Shown: positions 1 to 9,565 of the stretch, piece after piece
How the letters are laid out: each line of letters starts with the position of its first letter
Numbering within the stretch: the stretch's first letter is position 1
NCBI GenBank assembly: GCA_963763955.1
Contig: CAVXQP010000024.1
Coordinates: 1 to 64,000, forward strand
Origin: DASUPK01 sp963763955
GTDB lineage: Bacteria > Actinomycetota > Thermoleophilia > Solirubrobacterales > 70-9
Direction of reading: 5' to 3'
Length of the DNA stretch: 64,000 bases
Position numbers and translations under genes: made by a program
Notes under the pieces: model-generated
Databases searched by the model: none
What the model was told of the DNA's origin: nothing
What the model saw: the letters and a program-made list of their open reading frames with translations, nothing else

Positions 1-113
1 TACGAGAGCCACCATGCGTCCGGTCGTGCGGCAAAGACTGGTCAAGGGAGTGAGCCGCTGGCAGGCAGTGAATCGAGCTAGTTTCCAAGCTGATCATCCC
101 GACGAGGCTGAGA

Positions 114-2108
114 ATGCGAACTGGGGAGAGCGACCAGGTGCGGAGCGACCGCCCGCACGGCGGCGGTGAATCCGCGGAGAGGTCGCCGTCAACGGACGAG
201 ATCCTGGGACGCGCGGAGAAGCTATGGAGGTGGCCGGAATCGCGAGGCGGCCGCGTGCCGCCGAGCTGGGCTCTCGGGGTGATCGTCGCGCTGTTGGGGT
301 GGCGGGTGGGATTCCACCCACCCTGGATCGGTCTCGACCCGAGCTGGACTGCCGGATTGGCGATGGCGACCAAGGAGGGCCTCCACTTCGGCACTCAAGT
401 GGTCTTCACATACGGACCGCTTGGATTTCTGGATGGGTCGATCATCTGGTTCGGAGATCTGGGGGTCCTCGCCTTTCTGTACTCGGCAGCGCTCTACGTC
501 GGCTTTTCTGTGGCCCTCGTGTGGGCGCTGCGGCGATCGCTTCCCATCGTGCCGAGCGTCCTGATCGCCTTTCTTGTCATCGCGTTGCTACCTCTGCTCG
601 AACAGTCGATTCTGGTGGCTGTAATCGTCTGCCTGGGTGTGCTGGAACGGGAGCGCTCCCAACGCACCATCAACCTCCTGGTGGTCGGCGGGGCGTCATT
701 CGCCGCCCTCGAGGCGCTGGGGAAACTCTCCACGGGTCCCATCGTGGCGCTCTTGTTCCTGGTCGCCGTGATCGGTGTGGGAGCGCGCTGGTGGCAGGTG
801 CTCGGATTTCTCGGGCTGATGGGAGCGGAGATCCTGCTCCTCTGGCTGCTCGCCGGGCAAAGTCTCTCCACGATCCCGGATTTCCTGGAGAACACCTGGC
901 AGGTCGTCTCCGGCTACAGCGCGGCAATGCTCGTACAGGAGCAAGTCGCTGCCTGGAAGGTGGTTCTGGCCACAATAGCCGCGGCGATCGTCACGGTCGG
1001 GCTGGTGGCCGCAAGCGCCCAGGGACGCTACCGGGACCGCCGAGCACGCTGGGCGGCCACCGCACTGATGGGAATAGCTGGGTTCGCGGTCTTCAAGGAG
1101 GGTGTCGTCAGGACCGACGCGGGGCATCTCAGCCTTTACTTCTCGACTGCCTGCGTCCTCTGGATCGCGATTCCCTGGGGCAGGGCCAGGTGGCGCTGGC
1201 TGTTGGCCGGTTCGGCGGTGATCGCCGCCATGGGAGTACCGGTTCGGCCACCCGGATTGTCGACCAATCTCAACGCCATCGCGAACGTGAGGTACGCGAC
1301 GGACCAATTTCGCACCCTGGTCAGTGGATCCCGGCGCGCGAAGCTGATCAACGGTGGGCGCTTCGGGTTGGCAATCGGGTACGGCCTCGATCCTCAGATG
1401 CTTGCCGACCTGCGGGGCCACACGGTGGCCATCGAACCGTGGGAGATCGCAGTCGCCTGGGCGTATCAGCTCGATTGGGATCCGCTGCCCGTCTTTCAGA
1501 ACTACCAGGCCTACACGTCGAGACTCGACGATGCCAATGCCGCCAAGGTCGAGAGTCCCACTGGACCGGCCCGGATCTTGCGTGAGAACGAGCTACGCGT
1601 ATTCCCCACCGGCGATGCCGACAACCGCTATCCGGGCTGGGACCCGCCGGCTCAGGCGCGGGCGATCCTCTGCAACTTCGTGCCGCTGCATGCAAGCGCC
1701 AGGTGGCAGGTCCTCGGGCGGACGTCGAACCGATGCAGTTCGCCGCAGTTGATCCGCTCAGTCGATGCAAGCCCCGGCACGACGGTTCCCGTACCCGAGC
1801 CCGGTCGGAACGAGGTCGTCTTCGTACGAATTTACGGAGCCGGGGTGAGTGGACTGGAACGTCTCTCGACGTTTCTCCTGCACGCCCGGACGAGGAGGGT
1901 GGTTGTCAACGGCGCGCAGAGCTACCGGCTGATTCCGGGCACCGCGAGTGACGGTCTGCTGCTCTGGGGCGGCGATCGGATCGCCGCAGGCGCTTTCTCA
2001 CACATTCCTCAGGCCAGGACCATCGAGGTGACCGGTGCAGACGGAGGTCTGCGCTTCAGCTTCTTCCGCATGCGCGTGCGAGACGACCGCTCGTCCCTCG
2101 GGCGGTAG
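114..2108 (+). CDS. Polytopic membrane protein, possible GT-C type glycosyltransferase
   Basis: Unrecognised integral membrane protein of 664 residues. A hydrophilic N-terminus of about 50 residues precedes a first membrane span near 51-67. An outside loop follows with DPSW (75-78) and FTYGPLGFL (98-106), then a series of hydrophobic segments to about residue 378. The last ~285 residues are hydrophilic and probably extracytoplasmic. A first span, an acidic first loop, many further spans and a soluble C-terminus is the layout of GT-C lipid-linked-sugar transferases, and a surface-glycan cluster lies nearby, but the family is not certain. The start is ATG at 114 with only a weak ribosome site. 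It converges on cysM, with six bases between the two stops. Confidence 0.7.
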   Translation: MRTGESDQVRSDRPHGGGESAERSPSTDEILGRAEKLWRWPESRGGRVPPSWALGVIVALLGWRVGFHPPWIGLDPSWTAGLAMATKEGLHFGTQVVFTYGPLGFLDGSIIWFGDLGVLAFLYSAALYVGFSVALVWALRRSLPIVPSVLIAFLVIALLPLLEQSILVAVIVCLGVLERERSQRTINLLVVGGASFAALEALGKLSTGPIVALLFLVAVIGVGARWWQVLGFLGLMGAEILLLWLLAGQSLSTIPDFLENTWQVVSGYSAAMLVQEQVAAWKVVLATIAAAIVTVGLVAASAQGRYRDRRARWAATALMGIAGFAVFKEGVVRTDAGHLSLYFSTACVLWIAIPWGRARWRWLLAGSAVIAAMGVPVRPPGLSTNLNAIANVRYATDQFRTLVSGSRRAKLINGGRFGLAIGYGLDPQMLADLRGHTVAIEPWEIAVAWAYQLDWDPLPVFQNYQAYTSRLDDANAAKVESPTGPARILRENELRVFPTGDADNRYPGWDPPAQARAILCNFVPLHASARWQVLGRTSNRCSSPQLIRSVDASPGTTVPVPEPGRNEVVFVRIYGAGVSGLERLSTFLLHARTRRVVVNGAQSYRLIPGTASDGLLLWGGDRIAAGAFSHIPQARTIEVTGADGGLRFSFFRMRVRDDRSSLGR

Positions 2109-2114
2109 GGCCCG

Positions 2115-3083
2115 CTACCACCAGACGGTGCTGTCGATCGCCTCGAGCTCCTCCAGCGGCCTGGTGTAGACGCCACTGGAGAGGTACTTCCAACCGTCGT
2201 CCGGGACGAGGAAGACGACATTGCCCTCATCGAGCTCGCCCGCGATGCGGTGGGCGACGTAGGCGATAGCACCCGCGGAGACCCCCGCGAACATCCCCTC
2301 CTCGTGCAGCAGCTTGCGCGTCCAGATGATCGCGTCCCGGTTCGAGACCATGATCTTCCGGTCGAGCAGGGTGAGGTCGATGATCGGCGGGATGAAGCCG
2401 TCGTCGAGTGAGCGGAGGCCCTGGACGAGCTCCCCCTGCATCGGCTCGGCCGCGACGATCTTGGTGTCGGGGTCGTGCTCCTTGAGGCGGCGGCCGTTGC
2501 CCATCAGCGTGCCGCCCGTCCCGAGCCCGCCGACGAAGGCGGTCACGTCGTCGAGCTCGTCGAGGATCTCCTTCGCGGTGCCCTCGTAGTGGGCGCGCGG
2601 GTTGGCCTCGTTGCCGTACTGGTAGGGCATGTAGTACGAGGGGTCGGCCTCCGCCATCTCCAGGGCGAGCTCGACAGCGCCGTTCGATCCCTTGACGCCC
2701 TCGGAGTAGACGATCTCGGCTCCGTACATCAGCAGGAGCTGGGTGCGCTCCTCGGTGACGTTGTCGGGCATCACGACCTTGAGCGGGTAGCCCTTGCGCT
2801 GGCAGATCATCCCCAGCGAGATCCCGGTGTTGCCGGAGGTCGGCTCGAGGATCGTGTGGCCGGGCTCGATCGCCCCGTGCGCCTCGGCGTCCTCGATCAT
2901 GTACTTGGCGACGCGGTCCTTGACCGAGCCGGTCGGGTTGCGGCCCTCGAGCTTCGCCCAGAGGCGGACCTCCGGCTTCGGCGTCAGGCGCGGCAGCTCG
3001 ACCAGCGGCGTGTTGCCGATCGCCTCGAGGATGTTCTCGAAGTGGCCGCCGCAGGGACGATTGAGGAGCGGCTCAGTGGTCAT
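2115..3083 (-). CDS. cysM: O-phosphoserine-type cysteine synthase CysM
   Basis: PLP-dependent cysteine synthase, 322 residues, fold type II. The PLP lysine is K55 in NPTGSVKDR. The substrate loop is EPTSGNTGISL (80-90) and the PLP-phosphate loop is GLGTGGTLMG (about 187-196). It resembles mycobacterial CysM rather than ordinary CysK: YQYGNEAN, the LRSLDDGF segment whose R224 matches the arginine that recognises O-phosphoserine in M. tuberculosis CysM, the GWKYLSSG segment and a C-terminal tail ending in aromatic residues. The family makes cysteine from O-phosphoserine using sulfur carried as a CysO thiocarboxylate. Carrier and activating-enzyme genes (cysO, moeZ-like) lie on the same strand 41 kb away. 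It is monocistronic here, with a palindrome just upstream of the ATG. Confidence 0.92.
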   Translation of the reverse strand: MTTEPLLNRPCGGHFENILEAIGNTPLVELPRLTPKPEVRLWAKLEGRNPTGSVKDRVAKYMIEDAEAHGAIEPGHTILEPTSGNTGISLGMICQRKGYPLKVVMPDNVTEERTQLLLMYGAEIVYSEGVKGSNGAVELALEMAEADPSYYMPYQYGNEANPRAHYEGTAKEILDELDDVTAFVGGLGTGGTLMGNGRRLKEHDPDTKIVAAEPMQGELVQGLRSLDDGFIPPIIDLTLLDRKIMVSNRDAIIWTRKLLHEEGMFAGVSAGAIAYVAHRIAGELDEGNVVFLVPDDGWKYLSSGVYTRPLEELEAIDSTVWW

Positions 3084-3096
3084 CTGCTCTCAAGAA

Positions 3097-3115
3097 TACT
3101 TCAGAAAGTGAAGTA
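3097..3115. promoter_or_regulatory. Perfect 7-5-7 inverted repeat upstream of cysM (candidate operator)
   Basis: The plus strand reads TACTTCAGAAAGTGAAGTA, a perfect inverted repeat with 7-base arms and a 5-base spacer, 13 bases upstream of the cysM ATG. The 13 bases TACTTC-A-R-AAAGT recur upstream of the rhodanese-moeZ-cysO operon (46060-46072). A dimeric repressor or activator of sulfur metabolism is inferred; the regulator is unknown. Confidence 0.6.
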
Positions 3116-3191
3116 GGCGCAGCAATCTCGCCTCAACGATGCTCAGATAAGGTCCGCCACGTAACCGAGCCCCAAGGGGGAGTGACCAGAA

Positions 3192-4121
3192 ATGAGATCC
3201 AGACTTACGGTCCTGATCGCAGTGATCGCGTTCGCCGCTGTCACGGTGGCCGCGGGCTGCGGCAGCAGCAACAACGACAATGGCGGCACGAGCGGTGGCG
3301 GGACGCTGACGGCCGCGAGCTTCAGCGTGCAGACAGGATCCGTCGATCGCGGGCCAGGTTCCGGCCGACATCAAGTCGAGCGGTGAGTTGACCGTGGCCG
3401 CGGACGCGACCTACGCGCCGGACGAGTTCATCGCCTCCGACGGCAAGACGGTGATCGGCATGGACGCGGACCTGGCAAAGGCGATCGCGGAGCTGATGGG
3501 CCTGAAGGCCGCCGTCCACGAACGCAGCCGTTCGACAGCATCATCCCGGGGCTGGCCGCTGGCAAGTACGACCTCGGCATGTCCTCGTTCACGGACACCA
3601 AGGAGCGCGAGAAGACGGTCGACTTCGTCACCTACGCGCACGGCCGGGGACGTCGTTCTATCGTCAAGGCGAGCGGGGGACCCACGATCAACTCGCTCGA
3701 CGAGCTCTGCGGGCACAAGGTCGGCGCCGAGAAGGGCACCACCGAGGCCGACGACGCGACGGCGCAGGGCAAGAAGTGCAAGGCCGAAGCGGCAAGCCCG
3801 GCGTCAGCGTCAGCGTCTTCCCCGACCAGAACGGCGTCAACCTGGCGCTCTCGAGCGGCCGGGTCGACGCCGCGCTGGCGGACTCGCCGGTCGCCGACTA
3901 CATCGTCAAGCAGTCGGACGGCCAGTTCAAGCTCAGCGGCGGCGCCCTCATCGCGAACGCGCCGTACGGGATCGCGATGCCAAGGACAGCGGCCTGCAGC
4001 AGCCCGTGCTCGCTGCCGTGAAGGCGCTGATGGCCGACGGCACCTACAAGAAGATCCTCGACTACTGGGGACTCCAGGGCGGCGCGATCAGCAACCCGCC
4101 GATCAACGGCGCGATCGAGCT
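3192..4121 (+). pseudogene. Polar amino-acid ABC transporter substrate-binding lipoprotein, reading frame broken
   Basis: Extracellular binding protein of the HisJ/GlnH type (periplasmic binding protein family 3). The start at 3192 gives a lipoprotein signal peptide ending AVTVAAGC, with the lipobox cysteine followed by a Gly/Ser/Asn linker. Family blocks appear in successive frames: GELTVAADATYAPDEF (about 3383-3430), FDSIIPGLAAGKYDLGMSSF (3531-3590), a GTSFY segment near 3650, VSVFPDQNGVNLALSSGR (about 3810-3860), APYGIAM and ADGTYKKILDYWGLQGG (4030-4080). Joining them needs frame changes near 3340, 3520, 3645-3660, 3785 and 3985. No internal domain is missing, so consensus errors are as likely as decay. 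The ribosome site AAGGGGGAG precedes the ATG. It is followed at once by its permease and ATPase. Confidence 0.8.
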
Positions 4122-4138
4122 AGCCAGAAGGGAAGCCG

Positions 4139-5135
4139 GTGGCAGCTCGACTCCCGGCGCAGAGCAGAGGCGACAGGACCGGAACCGCCCGACGAGATCC
4201 AGGCGGTTCCGGTCCGCCATCTCGGCCGATGGATCGCGGCGGCGATCGTCCTGCGATCGTCGCGTCGCGCTGGTCCGCTCGGCGGTCGACCAACCGACAC
4301 TTCGAGTGGGGGGTCGTCGGCGAGCTACCTGTTCGACAGCCGGGTCCTCGACGGGCTGCGCCTGACCATCGAGCTGACCGTTCTCGGCGATGGCGATCGG
4401 GATCGTGCTCGGCGTGATCCTCGCGCTGATGCGGCTGTCGCCGAACCCGCTCGCTGAGCAGCGTGAGCTGGGTCTACATCTGGTTCTTCCGCGGCACGCC
4501 GCTGCTGGTCCAGATCCTGATCTTCTTCAACATCGCCGCGCTGTACCCGACGATCGGCCTCGGGATCCCGTTCGGGCCCTCGTTCATCCACATCAACGCG
4601 ACCAACCTCATCACGCCGTTCTTCGCCGGCATGCTCGCGCTGGGCCTGAACGAGGGCGCCTACATGTCGGAGATCGTCCGGGCGGGGATCATCTCGGTCG
4701 ACGAGGGGCAATTCGATGCCGCCAAGGCGGTCGGGCATGACCCAGGGTCAGACGATGCGCCGCGTCGTCCTCCCCCAGGCGATGCGAGTGATCATCCCGC
4801 CGACCGGCAACGAGACGATCTCGATGCTGAAGAACAGCTCGCTGGTCTACGTGATCGCGGTGAAGGAGCTGCTCTACAGCGGCGCACGCTGATCTACTCG
4901 GTGAACTACAAGGTGATTCCGCTGCTGATCGTCGCCTCGATCTGGTACCTCGCCGCGACCACGGTGCTCTCGATCGGCCAGTACTACCTGGAGCGCCACT
5001 ACGGGCGCGGCGGGCCCGGAGCGCAGTCCGAGACGCTGCTCGAGCGCATCCTCCGTGGGATCGCCGCGCGGCACGACGACGCTCGCGACCCAGGACCAGG
5101 GCCGCCACCGGCCATCTCGGAGCACAAGCCGATGA
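4139..5135 (+). pseudogene. Polar amino-acid ABC transporter permease, reading frame broken
   Basis: Inner-membrane permease of the HisM/GlnP type. The likely start is GTG at 4139 behind AGAAGGGA. Family segments lie in different frames: PDEIQAVPVRHLGRWIAAA (about 4189-4245), YLFDSRVLDGLRLTIELTVL (4327-4386), AIGIVLGVILALMRLSPNPL (4393-4452), VSWVYIWFFRGTPLLVQI (about 4463-4516), the EAA-loop region GLNEGAYMSEIVRAGI (about 4645-4690), MRRVVLPQAMRVIIPPTGNE (4755-4814) and IPLLIVASIWYLAA (about 4918-4960). At least six frame changes are needed. The end is placed at the TGA overlapping the ATPase start (ATGA), which is an inference. The apparent long open frame running from permease into ATPase is a by-product of these shifts, not a fusion. 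Confidence 0.75.
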
Positions 5136-5904
5136 GCGAGCCGATGGTGAAAGCCGAGAGCGTGCACAAGCGCTTCGGCCGGCTCGAGGTGCTCAAGGGC
5201 CTGTGGCTCGAGGTCGCCCCGAAGGAGGTCGTCTGCATGATCGGGCCGTCGGGCTCTGGCAAGTCCACCTTCCTGCGCTGCGTCAATCACCTCGAGAACA
5301 TCGATGGCGGGCGCCTCTCGGTCGACGGCGAGCTGGTCGGCTACCGCCAGAAGAAGGGAAAGCTCTACGAGCTGCGGGAGTCGGAGGTGGCCCGCAAGCG
5401 CGCCGAGATCGGCATGGTCTTCCAGAGCTTCAACCTCTTCCCCCACATGACCGCGCTCGGCAACGTGATCGAGGCGCCGATCCGCGTAAAGGGCGTCCAC
5501 AAGCGTGATGCGATTGAAGAAGGCCGCGAGCTGCTCCAGCGGGTCGGCTTGGCGGACAAGGTCGACGAGTACCCCGCCCGCCTCTCCGGGGGACAGCAGC
5601 AGCGAGTGGCGATCGCGCGCGCGCTGGCGATGAAGCCGAAGCTGATGCTGTTCGACGAGGTCACCAGCGCGCTCGACCCCGAGCTGGTCAAGGAGGTGCT
5701 CGACGTGATGCGGGCCCTGGCCGACGAGGGGATGACAATGATCGTCGTAACCCACGAGATCGCGTTCGCCCGCGACGTCGGCGATCGGGTTGTCTTCATG
5801 GACGGCGGCGTGATCGTCGAGGACGGGCCCGGCCAGGCAGGTGATCGAGCAGCCCGAAGGAGGAGCGCACCAAGCAGTTCCTCGGGCTCGTCCTGGAGCA
5901 TTGA
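5132..5904 (+). CDS. Polar amino-acid ABC transporter ATP-binding protein (C-terminal frameshifts)
   Basis: ATPase of the HisP/GlnQ family that powers uptake of polar amino acids with the two genes upstream. The Walker A is GPSGSGKST, the Q-loop FQSFNLFPHMT, the signature LSGGQQQR, the Walker B LMLFDEVTSALDPE and the H-loop VVTHE. The body from the ATG at 5132 to about 5830 is one intact frame. At about 5832 and 5853 one extra base each displaces the frame. Correcting both gives the usual C-terminus, KEERTKQFLGLVLEH, ending at the TGA at 5902-5904. Without correction the reading frame runs on into the next gene. Confidence 0.88.
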
Positions 5905-6972
5905 GGCGCCGCCTCGGGCTCGGCCTCGTCGTGGCCGCCGCGGCGGCTCGGCGGCTGCGGCGGGGCGGCGGCGACGTGGAACGGAGCGACGACGCACGCT
6001 ACGCGGGGACGCCCCAGTCCTTCTACGGCGTGGTCAGCGGCGACCCCTTCCTGGACGGGGCGACGCTCCACAGTCTCGGCCAGGGCGGGGTCGGCACTCT
6101 CAGGGTCATCTTCGGCTGGGGGCTCGTACAGCAGAGCCGCGGTGGCCCCTACGACTGGTCGCACTACGACCTGACCGTGGCCGGGGCGGCGGTGAACGGG
6201 ATTCGCGTCCTGGCGACGGTCTACGGCTCGCCGACCTGGGCGGAGCCCACCCCCGAATACCCGCCGTTGGGGTCGGCGTTGCCCGGCTTCACCTCATTCG
6301 TGCGGGCGGCGGTCGCCCGCTACGGGTCCGGCGGAACCTTCTGGAAGGAGCACCCCGAGCTGCCGGCCCGCCCGATCACCGACTGGGAGCTCTGGAACGA
6401 GCCGAACTCCGTGTACTTCTGGAAGCCCGCGCCGGACCCCAAGAGCTACCTGACGGTGCTCGCGGGCCTTCCACGGTGCGGTGAAGCGCGCAGATCCCGA
6501 GGCAAACGTGATGCTCGGCGGCCTCTTCCCGACCCCGAAAGGCATCGCGATGCCGGCCTTCATCGCCGATCTCTACCGACTTGGCGCCGCGAAGCTATTC
6601 GATGAGGCCGCGGTGCACCCGTACGCCGCCAACCCAGAGCGCGCCATGGCCAGGACCGTGCAGCTACGGGGCCTCTTGGACCGCGCGGGCGACGGGACGA
6701 AGCCGATCTGGATCACCGAGGTCGGCTGGGCGTCCGGCGGCCAGCCCTCCGGGCTAACTGTCGGGCCCGAGCGCCAGGCGGAATACCTGACAAGGATCTT
6801 CGAGCTTGCCGCCGGCGCACGCGAGCGCCTCCATCTCCACGGGGTCACTTGGTACGCCCTGAGCGACACCCCGGGCCCGCTCTGGCCCGGCCACTGCGGC
6901 CTCTTCGACCTTGACGGCTCTGCCAAGCCGTCGTGGGATGCGTTCACGAAGCTGACCGGCGGGACGTCCTAG
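5901..6972 (+). CDS. Secreted clan GH-A glycoside hydrolase (one frameshift)
   Basis: TIM-barrel glycosidase, paralogous to the genes at 41939 and 42980. A TTG start at 5901 gives a short Arg-rich, Ala/Val-rich signal-like N-terminus. Conserved blocks are SFYGVV, GTLRVIFGWG, PYDWSHYD, GIRVLATVYGSPTWA, ELWNEPNS (acid/base Glu), VHPYA, WITEVGWASGGQPS (nucleophile Glu) and the closing KPSWDAFTKLTGG. One inserted base near 6470 splits the gene: the first frame carries the acid/base Glu, the second (from about 6481) the nucleophile. Substrate unknown; the genomic setting suggests a beta-linked surface glycan, comparable to PslG-type enzymes acting on exopolysaccharide. It overlaps the stop of the convergent glycosyltransferase. 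Confidence 0.75.
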
Positions 6973-7862
6973 ACGCCAGTTCGGGCGCGCCCGAGCCGCC
7001 GGCGCCAAACTTCCCGGAGACCCTGGGCAAGGCCTTGGAGCCGGGCAGTTGCGGTTGAACTCCAGCCTGCCCGCACCTCTCCCCAGACCAGGCGGAACTC
7101 CTTCGCGAACCACTTCAGCCTGGAATGCCAGCCCACCGTTTCGAACATAAAAACCGTTCCGTTGCGCCCCCATTGGCGAACTCGCTCGGGACTAAAGGCT
7201 CCGCCGCTCGATTGGTGTGCCTCGTGCATGACGCAAAGGCGTGGCTGCACGCGGATAGTGGCTCCCAGCCGCACTGCCCGGTCGCACCATTCGACGTCCT
7301 CCCACATCAGGCGATACCAGCTATCGAAGCCGCCCACGCGAAGCCACGTATCTCGGTCGAAGACAAGCCCAGCGCCGGGCGCCCAGTCCACGTCGCGGTG
7401 CGCCGGGTCCCCGTCACGCCACTCGGGAATCACACTCGGATATCGATATCGATCGAATCTGCCACCCGCGTATATGACCTCGCCGGATCCCATGTCGAGA
7501 ATCAAGGGCGCAGCAATCTCGAACCGCTCGATCGAGCTCGACTCGACCAGCTCGAAGAAGTCCGAGGGGACAGTCGTGTCGTTGTCGAGCAGCACGTAGC
7601 GCTCTGCTTTCGAGTTGTCCACCAGATAATTGATCCCCAGGTTGCGCCCTCCCGCGACCCCGAGGTTGCCCTCCGGGCTTAGAACGTGAACACCCAATTC
7701 GGCGATCGCCTTCTCGTATTCCAGGTCGACGGACAACTCTCCGTTCTCGATGAGGACGATCTCGTCGGGTCGACGACTTCCGGCGGCAACCGAGCGCAGG
7801 CACCGCCGCGTCGTCGGCGCCTGATCGTAGTCGAGCAGCACCAATCCGATCCCGCGAGGCAT
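6969..7862 (-). CDS. Family 2 glycosyltransferase (rhamnosyltransferase-like)
   Basis: GT-A fold transferase of 297 residues. The N-terminus GLVLLDYDQAPTTRRCLRS and the block PEGNLGVAGGRNLGINYLV (about 64-82) are typical of WbbL/RfbF-like enzymes. The nucleotide-sugar metal motif is LLDNDT (about 93-98). GGFDSWYRLMWEDVEWCDR carries the acceptor-site ED pair. No transmembrane span is evident. Predicted to add a sugar to a lipid-linked surface glycan in the cytoplasm. It stands alone on the minus strand between a glycosidase and a divergent glycosyltransferase. Confidence 0.85.
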   Translation of the reverse strand: MPRGIGLVLLDYDQAPTTRRCLRSVAAGSRRPDEIVLIENGELSVDLEYEKAIAELGVHVLSPEGNLGVAGGRNLGINYLVDNSKAERYVLLDNDTTVPSDFFELVESSSIERFEIAAPLILDMGSGEVIYAGGRFDRYRYPSVIPEWRDGDPAHRDVDWAPGAGLVFDRDTWLRVGGFDSWYRLMWEDVEWCDRAVRLGATIRVQPRLCVMHEAHQSSGGAFSPERVRQWGRNGTVFMFETVGWHSRLKWFAKEFRLVWGEVRAGWSSTATARLQGLAQGLREVWRRRLGRARTGV

Positions 7863-7961
7863 GAACCTGACCTTAGCCCGATTCGGCTGCCGTCATTTCC
7901 AGCGGAAGCTGTAGCGGTTGGCCGCTGGCCGGTCGCCCTCTTGCCTCTACGATCCGTCACC

Positions 7962-8870
7962 GTGCGGCGCCAGGTGAGGATTCCCGAGATCCAGGAGAAC
8001 CCCAAGCCTCCCCCCTGGGGCGAGTACTGGGAGCCGATCAGGAGGAATCGAGCCCACTCCCGGCGGCTGCGGAAGCTCGGCGCGAGCAAGCGGCGCGCGC
8101 TGATCACGGTCGTCCACAACGAGCCGGTCTTCCTGCCGATCTGGCTGGGCTACTACTCTCGCTTCTTCGCCCCCGACGATCTGTACGTAATCGACAACGA
8201 GACGACCGACGGCTCCACGGACATTGGTGGCTTCGTGCGGATTCCGGGACAATACGACCCGGTCGCGTCGGGGAATGTGAAGGCAGTCGAGAAGCTCCAG
8301 CACGAGCTCCTCGAGGGCGAGTACGACGTCGTGCTGGTGACCGACGTGGACGAGATCGTCACGCCGACGCCCGAGTGGGGCACGCTGGGCGAATACATGG
8401 ACGAGTTCGCCGAGTGGTTCGTGACCTGCATCGGCTACGAGCTTCTGCATATGATCGACCGCGAAGAGCCGTATGACCCAAGCAGGCCGATCCTTGACCA
8501 GCGTGGCTACTGGTTCGCCAACGGCGCCTACAACAAGTCGGCGCTCGCCACCGAGCCGATGTCATGGGTTCCGGGCTTCCATCATCGAACCGATGAACGG
8601 CTCAACTACGACCCCGACCTGCGGCTGATCCACCTCCACCGCATGGACTACGAGCTTTGTCGGACTCGCCACCTCTCCCGTACGGACGGCGCGTCGACCG
8701 AACTTGACCGCGAGGAGGGACTCATCGTGAGGAACTGGCCCGCGGAGGAAGGCGACTTCGAGCGCTGGTTCTACGAGGAGCGCTGGTTCTACGAGGACAG
8801 AGGATTCGAGGGCGACGCCGTGCATATCGAGGTCGAGCGCATCCCCGAGAGCTTCAGGGGGCTTTTCTGA
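7962..8870 (+). CDS. Glycosyltransferase family 2-like protein (Glyco_tranf_2_4 type)
   Basis: About 302 residues from a GTG at 7962. The core ITVVHNEPVFLPIWLGYYSRFF followed by DLYVIDNETTDGSTD is the start of the Glyco_tranf_2_4-type GT-A domain; VLVTDVDEIV supplies the DxD metal site. Later segments include GYWFANGAYNKSALA and a His-rich GFHHRTDERLNYDPDLRLIHLHRMDY. The C-terminus holds a short imperfect repeat (RWFYEERWFYEDR). An open frame extends further upstream but runs through the divergent gene's start region, so the GTG is preferred. A 99-base gap separates it from the divergent glycosyltransferase. Confidence 0.75.
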   Translation: MRRQVRIPEIQENPKPPPWGEYWEPIRRNRAHSRRLRKLGASKRRALITVVHNEPVFLPIWLGYYSRFFAPDDLYVIDNETTDGSTDIGGFVRIPGQYDPVASGNVKAVEKLQHELLEGEYDVVLVTDVDEIVTPTPEWGTLGEYMDEFAEWFVTCIGYELLHMIDREEPYDPSRPILDQRGYWFANGAYNKSALATEPMSWVPGFHHRTDERLNYDPDLRLIHLHRMDYELCRTRHLSRTDGASTELDREEGLIVRNWPAEEGDFERWFYEERWFYEDRGFEGDAVHIEVERIPESFRGLF

Positions 8871-9023
8871 GCACGCTCGAATCACGGCGGAATCCCCTGC
8901 GTACGACGGGCGTACCGGCTTCGCAACGTCGTTCGGCGCGCGCGTCGGCTCCCGGATCGGATCCGCTACTCGCATACGGACAAGCCGCTCGAGCACTGGC
9001 AGCGCATCGTCCTCAATGAGGAC

Positions 9024-9533
9024 GTGGACGCCCACCTCAAGGCCCTAGGACCGGAGCGCCTGCATGCCGCGGAGATCAGCGGCGACACCCACGCCGGGCG
9101 GAACTGGAAGGAGTACACGAGCCTGATGTACCCCGAGTTCGACATCTGTGAGCCGATCGCCGAGCCGGGCCGCTTCGAGGTGGTGATCTGCGAACAGGTG
9201 CTGGAGCACGTCCCGGACCCGTTTGGGGCCGCGTCGAACCTCCGGGAGCTGTGCGTGCCCGGCGGACACGTGATCGTCTCGACACCCTTCTTGGTCAGGG
9301 TGCACGAGGTCTGGTTCTGGGACATGAAGGACTACTGGAGGTTCACCCCGCGCGGCCTTCGCATCCTGCTCGAGCGCGGCGGGCTCGAGGTCGACGAGGT
9401 CGGGTCCTGGGGCAATCGCGACTGCGTGGTGGGCAACTTCGACAGCTGGCCCGCATTTCGCTGGTGGCACTCGCTACGCAACGAGCCCGACCTGCCGCTT
9501 CAGGTCTGGGCATTCGCCCGCCGGCCGGAGTGA
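9024..9533 (+). CDS. Class I SAM-dependent methyltransferase
   Basis: Residues fit the C-terminal two-thirds of a class I methyltransferase of the Methyltransf_11 type: FEVVICEQVLEHVPDPFGAASNL (motif II region with the EHV signature), LCVPGGHVIVSTPFLV (motif III) and WRFTPRGLRILLERGGLEVDEVGSWG. A GTG start at 9024 gives 169 residues but leaves out most of the SAM-binding N-terminus. The same frame stays open upstream to the previous stop and encodes plausible protein (YRLRNVVRRARRLPDRIRYS, 8908-8967) with no usable start codon. A lost start or another one-base error near 8900-8915 is therefore likely. Predicted to methylate a sugar of the surface glycan. Confidence 0.65.
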   Translation: MDAHLKALGPERLHAAEISGDTHAGRNWKEYTSLMYPEFDICEPIAEPGRFEVVICEQVLEHVPDPFGAASNLRELCVPGGHVIVSTPFLVRVHEVWFWDMKDYWRFTPRGLRILLERGGLEVDEVGSWGNRDCVVGNFDSWPAFRWWHSLRNEPDLPLQVWAFARRPE

Positions 9534-9565
9534 TCCTCCCCTCCAGGCGCAGAGCTCATGGCCAC

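Noticed and set aside
4463..6484. Apparent permease-ATPase fusion protein
   Set aside because: The frame is continuous only because the real permease and ATPase ends are frame-shifted; family alignment puts separate ATGA-coupled genes here.
8767..8807. Tandem repeat in the glycosyltransferase end (RWFYEE/RWFYED)
   Set aside because: Two imperfect in-frame units inside an intact coding sequence; not a DNA repeat element of interest.
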